Source: Macrobrachium rosenbergii
Taxonomy: Eukaryota > Arthropoda > Malacostraca > Decapoda > Palaemonidae
DNA: 64,000 bases
Direction: 5' to 3'
NCBI RefSeq assembly: GCF_040412425.1
Contig: NC_089743.1
Coordinates: 81,922,471-81,986,470, forward strand
Below the pieces are notes generated by a model. It did not search any database. It was given only the letters and a program-made list of their open reading frames with translations, and had not been told where the DNA came from. Positions 25,532 to 38,639 of this stretch are shown here, in pieces (the stretch's first letter is position 1; each line of letters opens with the position of its first letter). The position numbers were made by a program, and so were the translations under genes.

Positions 25532-26876
25532 ACTGAATATGTAAGCGTTGAGAGAAACGTTTACTGGTACAAAAAGTAACAGTCAAGAATTTCTCCAAAG
25601 CTTATCTTAAAACTAAGGACTTCAAACCAAGAGTTATTCAAAATCATTGGTCTTCAAAACAAAGCAAAAACGGCAACCAGCAAACGAAATTCTACTATTA
25701 TGAGAACAGGTTTCTTCCAGCTTTGACGTCATAACAGCTTAAGTCGTCATAAATCTTTATTTCAAATGGATTCTCACATAAATAAAATCTCAATACAAGT
25801 TGGTCATATTTCCAAAAACAAATATACGGAATACGTAGTTATAAGATGCCTGTAACTGAATTCTTCAGCGCAAGGATGAATTCTTCAGCGCAAGGATGTG
25901 GTTCAAACAAAAATCATCTTGAAAAGAACATACTGCTGCATTTTTTATATTACAACAATTTTATCTGCTGGTAAGGTAACTCGCTAAGGATAACCAAGTA
26001 TTACTTACCAAATGAGCGAATAATTAACTAACCAGAGAACGTACAAGTGCACTCACAATAACAAACGGTGCATGAGAAACGTGTACTTGGATTAACAATG
26101 ATCACATTTCATTAAACTAAATCAAACTCGCGTTTGTGGTAATTCATTGTAAGATACAAAAATGGTCCCAGCATTAAATCGTAATTCATATATCGAGCAA
26201 GTTGCTCAAATGCAAACACTTCAGGTTATCCGTAATAAGTGACGAAATTACAAGAAATATAAACTTTTCAATATTAGGATATTATAAGAAGTTCTATTTA
26301 TTCCAGAGTAGTTATATGATATAAAACTCTCATCCTTGGCAGGTTCTCAAACAAAACAAATCTAGTCTAGTAAGGTATTACAGTACAAGAGGCACTAGTA
26401 CTTACAATAATCTTCAGTTATACATTACAGATGAATTACTACATCACAAGAAGCAAACACTGGGAACAAAACTAACCAGCAACGCCAATATCACCTTATA
26501 AATTCCTAAACTAAAAGTGTTTACTAATATAATGCAAACAATTTTGTAAGCCATTAACGACCCTTCTATTAAACGACACATAATTCCTGAAAAGGAATCT
26601 TTTGTAGTCCATTTATTGAGACCTTTCAGGTGCTATAAACACATGTATTAAATTATACTTTCCATTTTGGACCAGAAACGATAAAACACTGATATTTTAC
26701 CATCTCGACGCTGACCTCCTCGCTTCACCTGCCCATAGGTCACTAGCGGATCGTGGGGCGGGGGGCTGGGCATGTGCCCCCAACATGTAAAATAATGATA
26801 AAATAATAATATTGCAGATTTTTAGATAATAACATACATATAAGAAATATGAAAATGGAAAATTAAAACCATTAAA

Positions 26877-26878
<2 letters not shown>
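25523..26878. other. Unassigned AT-rich stretch
   Basis: I recognise no gene. It contains the 20-bp exact tandem duplication at 25858-25897 and a TGACGTCA site at 25724-25731. Confidence 0.45.
25858..25897 (+). repeat. Exact 20-bp tandem duplication
   Basis: The unit GAATTCTTCAGCGCAAGGAT occurs twice, head to tail, with no mismatch. This implies a recent event. Confidence 0.97.
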
Positions 26879-26961
<83 letters not shown>

Positions 26962-26988
26962 GTATATATACATATATATATATATAAT
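26879..26988. repeat. (AT)n microsatellite
   Basis: A TA run of about 70 bp followed by ACATATACATATATG-type imperfect repeats. Confidence 0.97.
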
Positions 26989-27014
26989 ATGATAAAAATT
27001 GGTATACGTACAAT

Positions 27015-27048
27015 GAAACTTTTCTGGATCCGAAACTTTTCTGGATCC
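27015..27048 (+). repeat. Exact 17-bp tandem duplication
   Basis: GAAACTTTTCTGGATCC occurs twice, head to tail. Confidence 0.97.
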
Positions 27049-27576
27049 CCCAGGGAATGTAGATATACTAAATTTGCAGGCTACGTTAAAATTACAACTA
27101 TTGAACTGAACTAAAAGTTAAAATAAATATCATAAGCCTGAATTTCCCATTTAATCCGGAAACTTCTGCCGACGACGGGATTATCAACAATGGCTCCTCT
27201 GTCTAAAGTGCAGGCGAATTAAAAACAAACAAGATTAAATCCAAATACAAAACAATGAACGCAATAAAAACACACACAAAACTAATTACTCTGAAACACA
27301 TAAACACAAAAGTGAAATTGTGTAACTCTATGAGACAACCACTATAGCACAACTCAAAGCTTGAGAAAACTGGTTGTGTGGTGCCATTCCAGAGTAACGC
27401 TACTACAATATACACGGCTTCTGAGATGATTCAGCTAAACAAAAACTGGCACCAACTAGTCAAAACATAACTGAAAGGAGGGGATGAAGACTGCCCTAAC
27501 CAACCCCACGTTTACATAGTTTTGGTCTCTTAAAGAGAGGAAAAAGAGGAGGCGTAAAATGGTGGTGGACGAACAG

Positions 27577-27619
27577 GAGGAGGAGGAGGAGGAGGAGGAG
27601 GAGGAGGAGGAGGAGGAGT
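27577..27619 (+). repeat. (GAG)n trinucleotide array
   Basis: About fourteen GAG/GGA triplets. Confidence 0.97.
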
Positions 27620-29180
27620 TCCTTTTCTACAACAAAAATAGTTTCTGGAATTGGGAAGGAGGCAACAGCAGCTTCGCTACCCATAAAAAGAAAGGTTAAC
27701 ATCTCTTTTAGCCCGGAGTGAGCAGGACCATCCAAAGCATGACATCAAAGCTGCCAAATACAAAAGGGAGACCTCAATGAAAGATATACGTATAGATCAC
27801 ATGCCACGGGTCTCCCAACAGCCCGACCACCCGCCACCCCCATCCCACCCACCCGCCCACCAATGGCCTCCGGTATCACGTTCATCAACATGCATAAGTA
27901 TACTCATAAAGATGGAATCAACACGCGACCTGAGCCGACGCAATCTGTCTGGATGGGCAGTCTTCTCCTCAGTCCCACGAGAAAAAGAGGGAAGGGAAAA
28001 ATAGATGATGATGCAGGAAAAACAGCAAGGTGAAGAAAAAATAAACAGACGCCCACGCGATCAGACTCAAGTCTGCGCAAGTGCTTTTTTGGCTACAGGT
28101 AAAAAATTAACCAATCCTGATATACATACCGGGTGTAGATGAAAACATAAGCCAAAATATGTAAAAACATACATATCAAGTAATGTACATTCTTTTGACA
28201 CAAAAAAGTAAAATTATTTATGATTCTATGTAGCACCAAAATTTCAGTGGAGTATCAGAATACATAAACTTGTATACGTGCGGATTTCTATGGAATTTAT
28301 AAAGAAAAAGTTCTAAATCAAAATTTCCCCAAAATAATAATGTGATAACAAAACTAAATTCTCGGAAAAATAAATTACCCCTTGAAGACACTGTACAATT
28401 ATTACCAATATTCATAATGTGCAACTTTTAAAAAATAAAACTCAAAATACCAGTAATTTCTGTGCAAGAATCTGCAAAACAGAATTTCATGTGGAAAAAT
28501 TGGAAAAAAATATCAGAGATAGTTTGCAGACAATAAAATTTAAACAATAAATACAATCACTTCTGAAAAATGTACAATACAGTAAAGCTTACTCTAACTA
28601 CAAGAAGTAAATAAACAAATCTACTGTTAACAGTTCCGCTTTGTATACAGAAGATGTGAAATCACTAAGAGTTACGACTTGAGCAATTAAGAAAATGGAA
28701 AGTTGATGCGATGAACATCTTTTATTTATTTAAAAGAATTTATGATTTCCTGTGAATTAACCCAAATTATAAGTTAAAGCAAATTTATATACGACTAATA
28801 AATGGCGTTCCCGAACACAATTTATTTTGTGAACATTTTAACTAATTAATAATACTTTCACGACAAAGAAAATTAATATTTTATGTATTAATATGTATAG
28901 ATATATAATATTCTTTCATGAAATAAATACTAGGGTGAAAACAACATACGCAGTTAACTTTGGTTAGTCTAATATACTGGCTTCGCCAGTGTTCAGTTTA
29001 TCTCAAGAACAAGTAATATTATGTGGAAATTAACTCTTAAGTTAAAACTTAACATAGCTTAAAAGTTAACACGGCTCCAGTAAGCTGTATCAGTTTTAAG
29101 CAAACACCATATTTAAAGAATCAATTCTATATCTTTGCAACAAACCGTTTAGCAGGGGAATGAAAACGAAACAAAAATTT

Positions 29181-29257
29181 CTTGCTCTTTTTCAACATTT
29201 CTTCACCAAGAAGCCATTTTCCAGGATTCTTGGTGAAGAAATTTGAAAAAGAACAAG
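29181..29257. repeat. Foldback with 32/31-nt arms and a 14-nt loop
   Basis: CTTGCTCTTTTTCAACATTT...CACCAAGAA (29181-29212) is the near-perfect reverse complement of TTCTTGGTGAAGAAATTTGA...GAACAAG (29227-29257). There is one bulge and one mismatch, and GCCATTTTCCAGGA forms the loop. Weak pairing continues outward (TGAAAACGAA against TTCATTTTCA). Arm and loop sizes suit an miRNA-type hairpin, but a small foldback element is equally possible. Confidence 0.85.
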
Positions 29258-29559
29258 TTCATTTTCACTCTAAAACAGAAAGACAATAAGCAGAAACACT
29301 GTCGAGTTCATCCTTTAACTTCTTTTAATGACTGAATCAAGATAAACCCAGACGGCTCATCAACAGTAAGTCAAATCCATTGTGCCATGCACCCTCGAAT
29401 CTTTTACGTAGTTCCGTGCTTTCCGGATATTTAAGCCATTCCATTTCAAAACCCAATTCTAAATTATCCAGTCATAAATTTTTCGTTCCCACCTCCTACT
29501 TCCTCTTCAAACCTCCATAATATTCAACTCCCCCCCACCCCCATCTCCCCAGTCTATTT

Positions 29560-29960
29560 TGCTCGTTTCATTCCCGTGATCACAACATCTAACATTCTGA
29601 TCCACTTTCATCTACGCTAAGTAGCGTTGAACCTAATCTTTGTCGTAGCTCTACATTCATGATGAGAAACAATACCCATGGCATCTATCCATTATCCAGA
29701 CATACCTTATAAACACTAGTCAGCTACTCAATTACACTTTCACTACAATACGCAGCATCCCACCACCTCATTTTTTTTTTTTACTTTTTCATTTGTCCTC
29801 CTTACAGCCTCAACAGATATTTCCACAGGCAATCTTAAAAATATAATAACGCCATACACTTATTTCACGCACTCCTACTCGTCTTGCACTCTTCTATCTT
29901 CTACACTCAGTAACTCTTCAAAATGATCTTTCTGCTGACAACAGAAGTGGATTCTTGTTG
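29560..29960 (-). mobile_element. Non-LTR (LINE) reverse-transcriptase remnant, copy 1
   Basis: On the minus strand HFEELLSVEDRR (about 29930-29885) is followed by EISVEAVRR, and then ESVIE*LTSVYKVCLDNG (about 29745-29690). Further on comes a degenerate TLLSVDESG where the family has a LLSV-GKVYGR block. These are the segments just before and within the fingers of endonuclease/reverse-transcriptase proteins of arthropod LINEs. Stops and frame changes separate the pieces, and an A11-12 run (T run on the plus strand) splits one of them. It has no motif A, B or C, so it is a short, dead fragment. Confidence 0.6.
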
Positions 29961-30301
29961 ACGATCATATTCCTACTTGCATTTTTATTCTAAGATAAAT
30001 TTGTTCATTAACTTTTGGATTTATTTCCCAAAATGCAATTTTTTTCCTCTCTAAAGCTATATATATAAATTTAAATAAGATACCTAATTTTCTTCACTTA
30101 TTCACGCATGACGTTATTATATGCACAGAAATTAAGTAACAAATAAAGTTTAATATCGAGTCCACTATAATCTGGGTATAACTTACACCCAAAGGAAATT
30201 CTCTTTGGGTGTTGGTTATTCACAGGTTTGGCGGTTTTGATATTAACCGGTATTTGTGTGCATATATTTGTGTGTATACATACACACACGCGCACACACA
30301 C

Positions 30302-30403
30302 ACACACACATATACTGTATATATAATATACATGATATAAAATTTTACTCTTATATTGAACTTACATCAGTTACATGGATAAAATAACTTTATGTTGTTA
30401 TAA

Positions 30404-30463
<60 letters not shown>
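30302..30463. repeat. Short (AT) tract, unique piece, then (AAT)n array
   Basis: ACACACATATACTG leads to TATATATAATATA, then about 80 bp of unique sequence, then an AAT run from about 30404 to 30463. Confidence 0.93.
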
Positions 30464-31643
30464 TAGTTGTTTAAAAATGTCAAAAACAGCTGTCCTGTTC
30501 ATATCATCAAAACAATTTAAACTTACAAAAACAGGAAAAAAACAAACTTCTGTAAGATATTGTTTTGCTCAATCTATTGCACCGCCAGGGTTTTGGGGGT
30601 CAAGGGAGGGTAAAAACAAGGAGACCGCACGATAGTCCTCCCTATTACCAGTAAATTCCTCGAGCCCCTTTATATAATCCCCACCCCTGACGATAAGATC
30701 ACCCTCCACAATACCAGAATTAAGACATAAGCTACAAGAGTAGAGACCACCCGTATACGAATATACATACGGCCCTGGACCGGTAGGTTCATGGTCCAAG
30801 GGTAGGTTGTCCCTGGACTGGGCATACGGCGACGGGGGCCAAAGACCAAGATGAAGATGGTGATGAAGAGGCTGATTTCAGTGACGGATGCACATTCATT
30901 AATTTGATCATCGGAGATGTCTCTCTTAAGCAACCCCCCCCCTCGCCCCCGCCCCCAACACACACACAGACCCTCACAATAAAAAAAAAAACGCTAATGT
31001 TAAAATCTTGAGGGATGCGTCTGTCGCGCAGCCAAGGTCGCCCGAAAGGGGTGCCCTAAACTGGAGTCCTCTAGAGAATCATTTATTTATTCATATTTAC
31101 CATTATTCTTTTTTTATGACTACGGCTGGAGCGATACGGCCCGAACTGCGTAGCTTTTATCGTGAACTCTGGAGAACTGAATCTATTGTGGATGTGTCTC
31201 TTTGCGTTATCTTTATTATCCCCCGCTCTGAGACTAGTTCTTTGGGCCGTCACAGTTCGCCTTCAAAGAAATGGAAATAAAACAGGCACCCGAATGCTCC
31301 TTCATGGTCTGCCCTTTCACTCCGAAACCTGACACAAAAATATTTTAATATTCTTAACCTTAACAGAGACAGATCGTATTTTCTAGTTTACAACTGCAAC
31401 GCCAGATATTTCACAGTTAATCAGGAAGGTGATCTCAGGTTACAACAACCTTAAAAATATCTGGGAAAAACATGACAAAAATATTTCAATCCTCAAAGTA
31501 CAGTTTATTGCCGAGATATATTTACAAGCGACGGGGCACACCTCCAAATTAATTGCCGTTTACATTCTTCCTCCTGAAGATACAAGATTATTCGCGTCTG
31601 ATATGCCCATCATTAATATACAGTAGTTAATCTCCCTGTCCCC

Positions 31644-31678
<35 letters not shown>

Positions 31679-32400
31679 TACCAAACTAAAATAGAAAGAA
31701 ATGTATTGTCTGACTGTCCCTAATTATCTTTATGTCCGATGAAGCCGTTCCTTTTAAACAGACAGTGATACCCAATTATGGAATATCGAGAAACGTCGAT
31801 CGGAGCCAAAACAACTATACTGATAATGAGTCTTTTGCACTTCTCATAATTACAAATTTGATCACAATGTTCACCAGAAAGCTTTTTTTTATTTCTATTT
31901 TAAGCAGGAAATCTTGATTCAGCTCGGACTCTTTCTTCGTTATGAATTTTCAATGGGGCATTTACCACTTCTAACAGCTGACAGTAGAAAGTGATATAAG
32001 TCACTTGACAAGAAAATAATTGTATGTAATAAGCTGAACGAAAAAATTTAATTTCCTGAACAAGCAGAATGAAGGAAATCAATGGATGTTATTTTAATTT
32101 TTGAGGCGTTGACGACCAAATAAGTAGGTTTCTTCTCAATATTTCAAAGCCCTTTGCAAAATATCATCCCCCCACACAAAAAAGATACTACGGTGCAATA
32201 AACTTTGCGACTGCTTTCTGAAATACTCATCCAGGGTAAGCGTTGTCACTACAAAATTTCCATAAAAAAAAAAAAAGGAAAATAATCACTCCTGTTAACA
32301 GTTCACTTTCTAATCAACATTTTAAAGCAATTAACAACATTCTTGTGCCTTAAGCACGCAGAAGCATTAGCTATCCTGTCTCTGCATACCAGTCAAAAAT
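30464..32400. other. Unassigned stretch
   Basis: Moderately GC-rich around 30.6-31.3 kb with overlapping frames on both strands (30569-30977, 31008-31280). None has a recognisable domain. A (CT)n run lies at 31646-31675. Polycytosine occurs at 30933-30957. Confidence 0.45.
31646..31675 (+). repeat. (CT)n microsatellite
   Basis: A CT run of about 30 bp. Confidence 0.96.
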
Positions 32401-32415
32401 GGATTCTGATGCCAA

Positions 32416-32417
<2 letters not shown>

Positions 32418-32446
<29 letters not shown>
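32418..32446 (+). repeat. (CT)n microsatellite
   Basis: A CT run of about 29 bp. Confidence 0.96.
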
Positions 32447-32450
<4 letters not shown>

Positions 32451-32557
32451 TCTTTGCAAAGAGCGTGGGTGGCTGAGGTTGGTTTACCCCTTTCTGTATA
32501 ATTCAGATTATTATAAGATTTGGCGGCCATTAAAGCCCAGGCGAGTGACTGTACAAG

Positions 32558-32827
32558 ATGGCCGTAGCGGCATGCGCTGCCTTTAGAATCAACACCGTTT
32601 TATTAGTTCTAAGGGCAGGTTCAGCTCCCCCACTCCGCCTCCTCGGAGGGCGAAGAGGATCAGGGAAGAGGCGGCGTGACGTCACACGGGAGACCACTAT
32701 CAGTTTTTATAATCTGGTCGTTACGGGTATCAGTGTCAGTCGGAGCGCAGGAGCACGCATACTCCTTACTCATCCTCTTCAAAGGCAACAAGAGGGATGG
32801 AAAAAAAAAAACATACATGTTTTCTAA
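32558..32827 (+). CDS. Uncharacterised open frame, 89 codons, possible first exon
   Basis: An ATG with a purine at -3 (ACAAGATGG) opens a frame starting MAVAACAAFRINTVLLVLRA, in a GC- and CpG-richer patch. The first 30 residues have a hydrophobic stretch (TVLLVLRAG) followed by an arginine/glycine-rich stretch (RRGSGKRRRDVTRET). A TGACGTCA (CRE-type) palindrome lies inside the frame at 32677-32684. I recognise no family, no clear splice donor is evident, and the tail is encoded by AAAAAAAAAC-type sequence, so only the 5' part could be real. Chance is a serious alternative. Confidence 0.15.
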   Translation: MAVAACAAFRINTVLLVLRAGSAPPLRLLGGRRGSGKRRRDVTRETTISFYNLVVTGISVSRSAGARILLTHPLQRQQEGWKKKNIHVF

Positions 32828-32829
32828 GG

Positions 32830-35640
32830 TACAGATAATTCGCTTGGACGCCTTTCAATAAAACCCGAGATGATAAAACATCTTTTCAGGTGGAATGGTC
32901 TTTGATCCTTATCGCATTTAACGTACTTGGATCTTCTTTTTTTTTTTTTTTGGTCATCTCTTCTTATATTCTTCCTCTCTGTATTTTTTTTTCTGGGCTA
33001 CTCTCTCTCTCTCTCTCTCCTACTGTCCCAAAATTTTCGTTATTTTCTTGTGTTAACTTCATTGTTAGGTTCTTTCCTTTCTAGTGCTCCGTCTTCCATT
33101 TTCTTTAATTTTCTTTATATTCTCCACATTCAGGAGAAAGGGAGAGATGTTGCCAGATGAAGGTTCTCTTACTGGAAAAATAGCCTTGGAGTATCACACC
33201 CTCAAAATCATGCAGATGATACCGAACACCATCCTAGCAACACCAACAGTTCCGACGAGTGGCTCATGAAAAACTTTAAGAGAAACTTTGCCTCTTACTT
33301 CAAACCGTATGGTAACAAAGTATAAATAAACTGACATACCATATGGTACATGGCAAGGGTTCAAGAAACTGAATACAAAGAGATTACCCAGTAAAAAGTA
33401 AATGGTAAAGCATATCACAGATGCCCTTCCGCATAAAAAAAGGAAAACACATTAATCAAAGTATATTTCGGAAAACCTAATCACTTTCGAAAACTCGTTA
33501 ATTTCTTATGGCCTCAAACACAAAGGGAAAACATGAATCTATAAAGCATTGATATTAAGAGTATGCAATATTAGATACCATAACATTCCTTTACAATTTC
33601 GCAATCAACAAAAGAAAACTTACCTCTGTCAAATATTATTGAACATACAAAACTTTAGAGCCATAGTATAAAGAAGTAAAAGTCTTTATGACACATAAAA
33701 TGATACGAATCTGACACAAACGTTTGGAAAAATGTTACGTCATATCACTGCGACTAAAAGTAAAAGAATAAAAGCCGAGATAAAGGGATTTCCGAATTGT
33801 GTTAACAAGGAGAGATGCAAATGCACAAATACGTGGGAGTTCATAAGTACATGGATCTCGGTACAGATCAATTTAAACATTGCACATACATAGTAAAATA
33901 ACAGTTGAGCCAAAAAAAGCTTTTAAAATCGAACGGTTCTCTCAAAAATATGGACACAGGAAAATAATATCAAAATATACCTATATCTGATTTTCTAGTC
34001 TGTGTTCTTCGGCTTCATGGATTCCATGATTGAACCTTAAGCAGTCAAAAGTTATTTGTTAGCATATCAAATTTCTGGGCAGTAAAAGCGCCAGCTTACA
34101 ATTCTACGTTCCAAGAAAATGACTGTGTATATGGTAAACATCATCAGGATTCTGAGAACTCCAAGTTTGTATCGTAAATGGTTATAAGAATCTTCATCAT
34201 TATTAATTAATCCAATTTTGGCCAGGCGTTTTTTTTCAAATAATTCTTTCAGTGATAAACGCCAAAAAAGGAGGGAGATTGGAAATTATGTAATGTAATG
34301 AATCAGGAAAGGAGACTCGTACAGAATTATGATAGTCTAAGTTTAAAGATTGAACCATGAGTAGCACACTGATGTTTGGTAAAGGAAGAAAATGTACATT
34401 GCACCCATACACTGTTTTCAGAAAAGTCCAAAAGTGATGCTTCTCATACGTCAATTCAAAATTGATGTAAAATAATTACAAGATAAATAAAGTTCCCATA
34501 AATTCGGTTCATTTTAAGTCAAGAAACTCCTGTCAAACTAACGAAATGAAACAAAGCAATGTGACTGTTACTTAGAGCGAGGCTGTCACTGACATAAATA
34601 TGGACGCACATGTCAACTTTGTCAAACTGTGGGTGTAACTTCCAACAAAATTTAGGCAAAAAGAACAAGGTCATCAATTTAGATGGGCAAGAAGGTAGTC
34701 ATGCCATTGCCATTTCTTTCAACTTCCAGAAGTTCAACTGTACCCAACAGATTTTTAGAAAAGAACATGGGTATCTAAAGACAATATCATTAATACTGGC
34801 AAATATAGAGTCCAGCAGTTTACAAAATGTGAATAAACACGAGAATGAAAAATAAAACTACGGCATGAGAAAAAGCAAGCGAGATAGCGCGCCGTACGCG
34901 TTGTAAATCCATAACATAAAGCAAATTGTTTATCTCAGAGTACAAGGTGTAAATTTAACTGTCACAACCCGATAAGAAGACAGCGTAAAGCAATAATTTT
35001 TAAGATGAAAATATGTTTCTTTACCGATGAGAGCAGAAGGCGCTTTCCCCACCGAAAGTAATTAGTCTCTCATCCTGAAAACTTAATCAGGTATTTTTAT
35101 TAAACTGGAGAAACAATTAAATCATTCAGACATCTAGAAATGGGTAAAGTTTTAAGGGTTATTAGGACGTTTAAACAATAGCTTATTAGTCTTCGTCTGG
35201 GAAAACAGGAATTGTATTGCGTGGAATAATTTTCATGGCCATAAAGTAGTATTGCACAAAAATGAAAATCTTAAAAATAATCTCATTTTAAAGTGGCTTC
35301 AAAGGAGGCCTTGGCAGTCGTAAATATATTTCTTTCAATTATCCAGACTTCTCAGTTATGTCTTTACTACTGACAATGAGCACAGATGGAGTAAACTCAC
35401 ATAAAAGAAAATTTGAAGAGTATTAAGTCACATAATTCTGAAAGAACAAAAATTTATTTTATATTTTAATTTTTACCCCATCATCACAATACTCTTGTAG
35501 ATTCAATGCAACACAGGAGAGTATGAAAAAGCAGGAGAAAAACATTAAAAAGGAAACCATGATTATGCAAAATACTCCGCATGTAAATCAACTCCAGCGT
35601 TAACAGCAGCAAAAAAAAAAAAAAAAAAAACTACACCACC
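32830..35640. other. Unassigned stretch
   Basis: T/C-rich around 32.9-33.1 kb, otherwise AT-rich. The plus frame 34610-34855 (81 codons) has mixed composition but no recognisable domain. I see no repeat family and no RNA gene. A poly(A) tract lies at 35611-35630. Confidence 0.45.
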
Positions 35641-35765
35641 TCAGGAGAGTAAAACAGATGTATAAAAAGCTGACAGTAAAACACAAGACGGTAAACTTAT
35701 TATACAAACATGCGTGTGCCACAACTGTAAAACTGTCTTTTCTAAAGTCCCTAGACATGCAAGGC

Positions 35766-35849
<84 letters not shown>

Positions 35850-35905
35850 AGCTATCAAACTTTCAAGAAATGTAAAAGCAGAAAACCCTTTAAGTTGCTC
35901 AACAT

Positions 35906-35983
<78 letters not shown>

Positions 35984-36055
35984 CTAGTTACCAAAATTTC
36001 AAGGGAATGTAAGGGAGGAAACCTTTGTAACTTGCTAAACATACCAGTCACACAC

Positions 36056-36125
<70 letters not shown>

Positions 36126-36283
36126 TAGTTACCAAACTTTCAAGGGAATGTAGAGGGGAGACAAAAAGTTGCTCAACGTACCAGGAAGAGAGAGAGAGAC
36201 AAGAGAGAGAGAGAGAGAGAGAATTTAGCTACCAAGTTTCAAGGGAATGTATAGGAGAAAACCCTTGTAAACATACCAGTCAT

Positions 36284-36350
<67 letters not shown>

Positions 36351-36432
36351 GAGATAAACCAAGGGAATGTAAAGGAGATAACCCTAAGTTGCTCAACATA
36401 CCAGGCAGAGAGAGAGAAAGAGAAAGAGAAGA
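35766..36432 (+). repeat. Higher-order repeat: (AG)n blocks alternating with a conserved spacer, five units
   Basis: Six AG blocks (about 35766-35847, 35911-35979, 36060-36122, 36186-36220, 36297-36351, 36405-36432) alternate with five spacers (35848-35910, 35980-36059, 36123-36185, 36221-36296, 36352-36404). Spacers share CTAGTTACCAAACTTTCAAG, GGGAATGTA-AGG-GA, AAACC, and AAGTTGCTCAACATACCAG. Two spacers carry an extra TCACACACGCACA or TCATACACACACACA tail before the AG block. The unit is thus about 110-145 bp and amplified as a whole. Long RERERE and SLSLSL frames across it are artefacts. Confidence 0.93.
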
Positions 36433-37040
36433 GTACGCAAAAATCAATAAGTGTAATCAATAAGTAGCGATGCATGAACTTGATAATAAATAGGCACATA
36501 ACAGATCATACCATGAAAAGGAAAGTATCATATAAAAGCTAATAATAATTCCATAAACAAACAAAAATCAAAGACGTAAAAACACTTTTTGTGTCTACAA
36601 AAAAAAAAAATTCTGCTTGCATTACGTCATTACGTCTGAGCACGCCAAACAAAAGCATTAAAACTGCAGAAAACTGATAGAGCAAAGTGTAGATGAACAA
36701 ACCCACTTGCACATCCACAAGCACAGCAAACGAACAAACGAACAAACAGACATGATAAAAAAAAAAAATCTCATCGCCAACATAATGAAACTACGCAAGA
36801 GTCTCTGGTCCCGGGAGAGAGATTGAGGAGGGAGGCGGTGAAAGAATTTACAGAATTTAATTTACATTTTATATTGTACTCTAAGCAAGAAGATGGTGAT
36901 TTATGGGGTTGACTAACTCCCCTGGGGAGGTTGTCATATATTTATTTCTCTCTCTCTCTCTCTCTTTATGAACGCATTCGCATACCCAAAACAAATAAAT
37001 GTGCACAAACATACATAAACGCACACATATATTTATACAC
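36433..37040. other. Unassigned stretch with a short (CT)n run
   Basis: No gene recognised. The CT run is at 36946-36966. Confidence 0.5.
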
Positions 37041-37064
37041 ACATATATATATATATATATACAG

Positions 37065-37128
<64 letters not shown>
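37041..37128. repeat. (AT)n microsatellite
   Basis: A TA run with an ACAGTATG interruption. A second, imperfect TA-rich tract with ACAGTATATTTACTGTAT (a short inverted repeat) follows at about 37280-37350. Confidence 0.96.
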
Positions 37129-37131
<3 letters not shown>

Positions 37132-37349
37132 AAAACGATATCTCTTCACTTTATCTCCCTCTCACTCGCTTTCCTCTCTCTCTTCCGCAGCAATAACCAG
37201 TTAATGCCGAACCCTAATTGTTCTCTAGACTGTTTTGAAGTGCAAAGATATCTAGAGAGAAGGGGCGCAAAGAAAAAAATATATATACATATACAGTATA
37301 TTTACTGTATATAGATGTGTATATTTATATATATACATATATATATTAC

Positions 37350-38560
37350 ATATAGATCGCTATTCATACATATAGTAGTTTGATATATACATAAGCAAGA
37401 CCATACTGTAATAACCCCGGCAATTAAACGCACGAGATAAGGCAACACTGTAGCGGTCATAAACATCGGCTGTCAATATATGTTCCTCTCGATATCTGAC
37501 ACGCTGAGCATTGTAATTGCAGAGCACAACATGACGACCATAATTAGACTCGAATGAATTGCCCCCGGGGGCTTCTTGCCTCCACTTTTAAAATTCCACC
37601 GATAATTTTTCTTAATAAACTTTCGGGGATTTTATAATGCAGAAAAAGTTACTTCTTATTTAATGTATCATATGTATTCTCTCTCCTTACTGCTTAATTC
37701 TTCTCGTGTAAGGTATGGAAGAAACTTCTCGTGAAAAGAGGACAAACCCTTCCTTCTAGCAACGTTGATTTATAACAAAGTTCATTTCACTGAAGTACAA
37801 CAGAAAACGAAAATGGAAAACAGAGTATTATACACGTCTGGGTAAAATAAAAGGCCACAATTGATATCAATAAAGTTGAGTAAAAAACTACAAGGTAAAA
37901 ACGTTGTAGCCATAATTCCGACAAAGATTTAGCGAGTTCTACACTGAAACATCAGAGATTCATTTGAAAGAACTTCCATCACAGCTAAATTACAATCATA
38001 TAGTCGTACATAACATACGGTTTTCATTACTAGGTTGTGTTTCGGTGTTGTTATCCACAATATTCGTCGGAAATACAACGGGATATTTTACCGCAATACA
38101 TCTACTGACATACGCATTACCGGCTATTCTTCCTGCAATACACACTCGTTTTTCCTACTTGTAATTCCATTATCTGGACTTCCAGGTAAATGAGCATTTC
38201 CTCCTCTTCCTCATTCTCCTCTTCTGCTTCTTCCTATCCACTTTCCTCCCTCTCCCCCGACCCCGTTTCCCCTCCCGTTTGCTCGTTTCCTTTCCCATTC
38301 GTGTTGTATTGAAGTGCGTCATCGGCATTAAATTTTCATGTTAACATCCCCATTGGCTGCAATATTTTCTTCCAACCCTGATGCCTTAACAGCCTCACTC
38401 TTGCCACCTAGTGGCGCCCAAGAGTACTATCCTAAACGCCATTCATTGTCTATTCTCTCATCTACTATTCTTCGGTTGTACTAGAATTACATCCGCTTTT
38501 CCTTGTTTTCAATTATTTGTCGCAGTAAATTTCAAGAAATAGGCCAACATACAAAACAAG
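37350..38560. other. Unassigned stretch
   Basis: No recognised gene or repeat. The 66-codon plus frame 37964-38164 is hydrophobic but matches nothing I know. A C/T-rich part lies at about 38195-38290. Confidence 0.45.
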
Positions 38561-38561
38561 G

Positions 38562-38562
<1 letters not shown>

Positions 38563-38639
<77 letters not shown>

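Larger units (their letters stand above)
26990..29180. other. Unassigned stretch with a (GGA)n run
   Basis: No gene recognised. It contains the 17-bp tandem duplication at 27015-27048 and the GAG run at 27577-27619. The minus frame 27496-27735 carries poly-leucine from the GAG run and is not credible. The plus frame 27777-28004 is proline-rich from CCACCC repeats. Confidence 0.45.

Noticed and set aside
35658..36499. Frames of 78-143 codons rich in RERERE or SLSLSL
   Set aside because: They come from AG/CT repeats and change register with array length.
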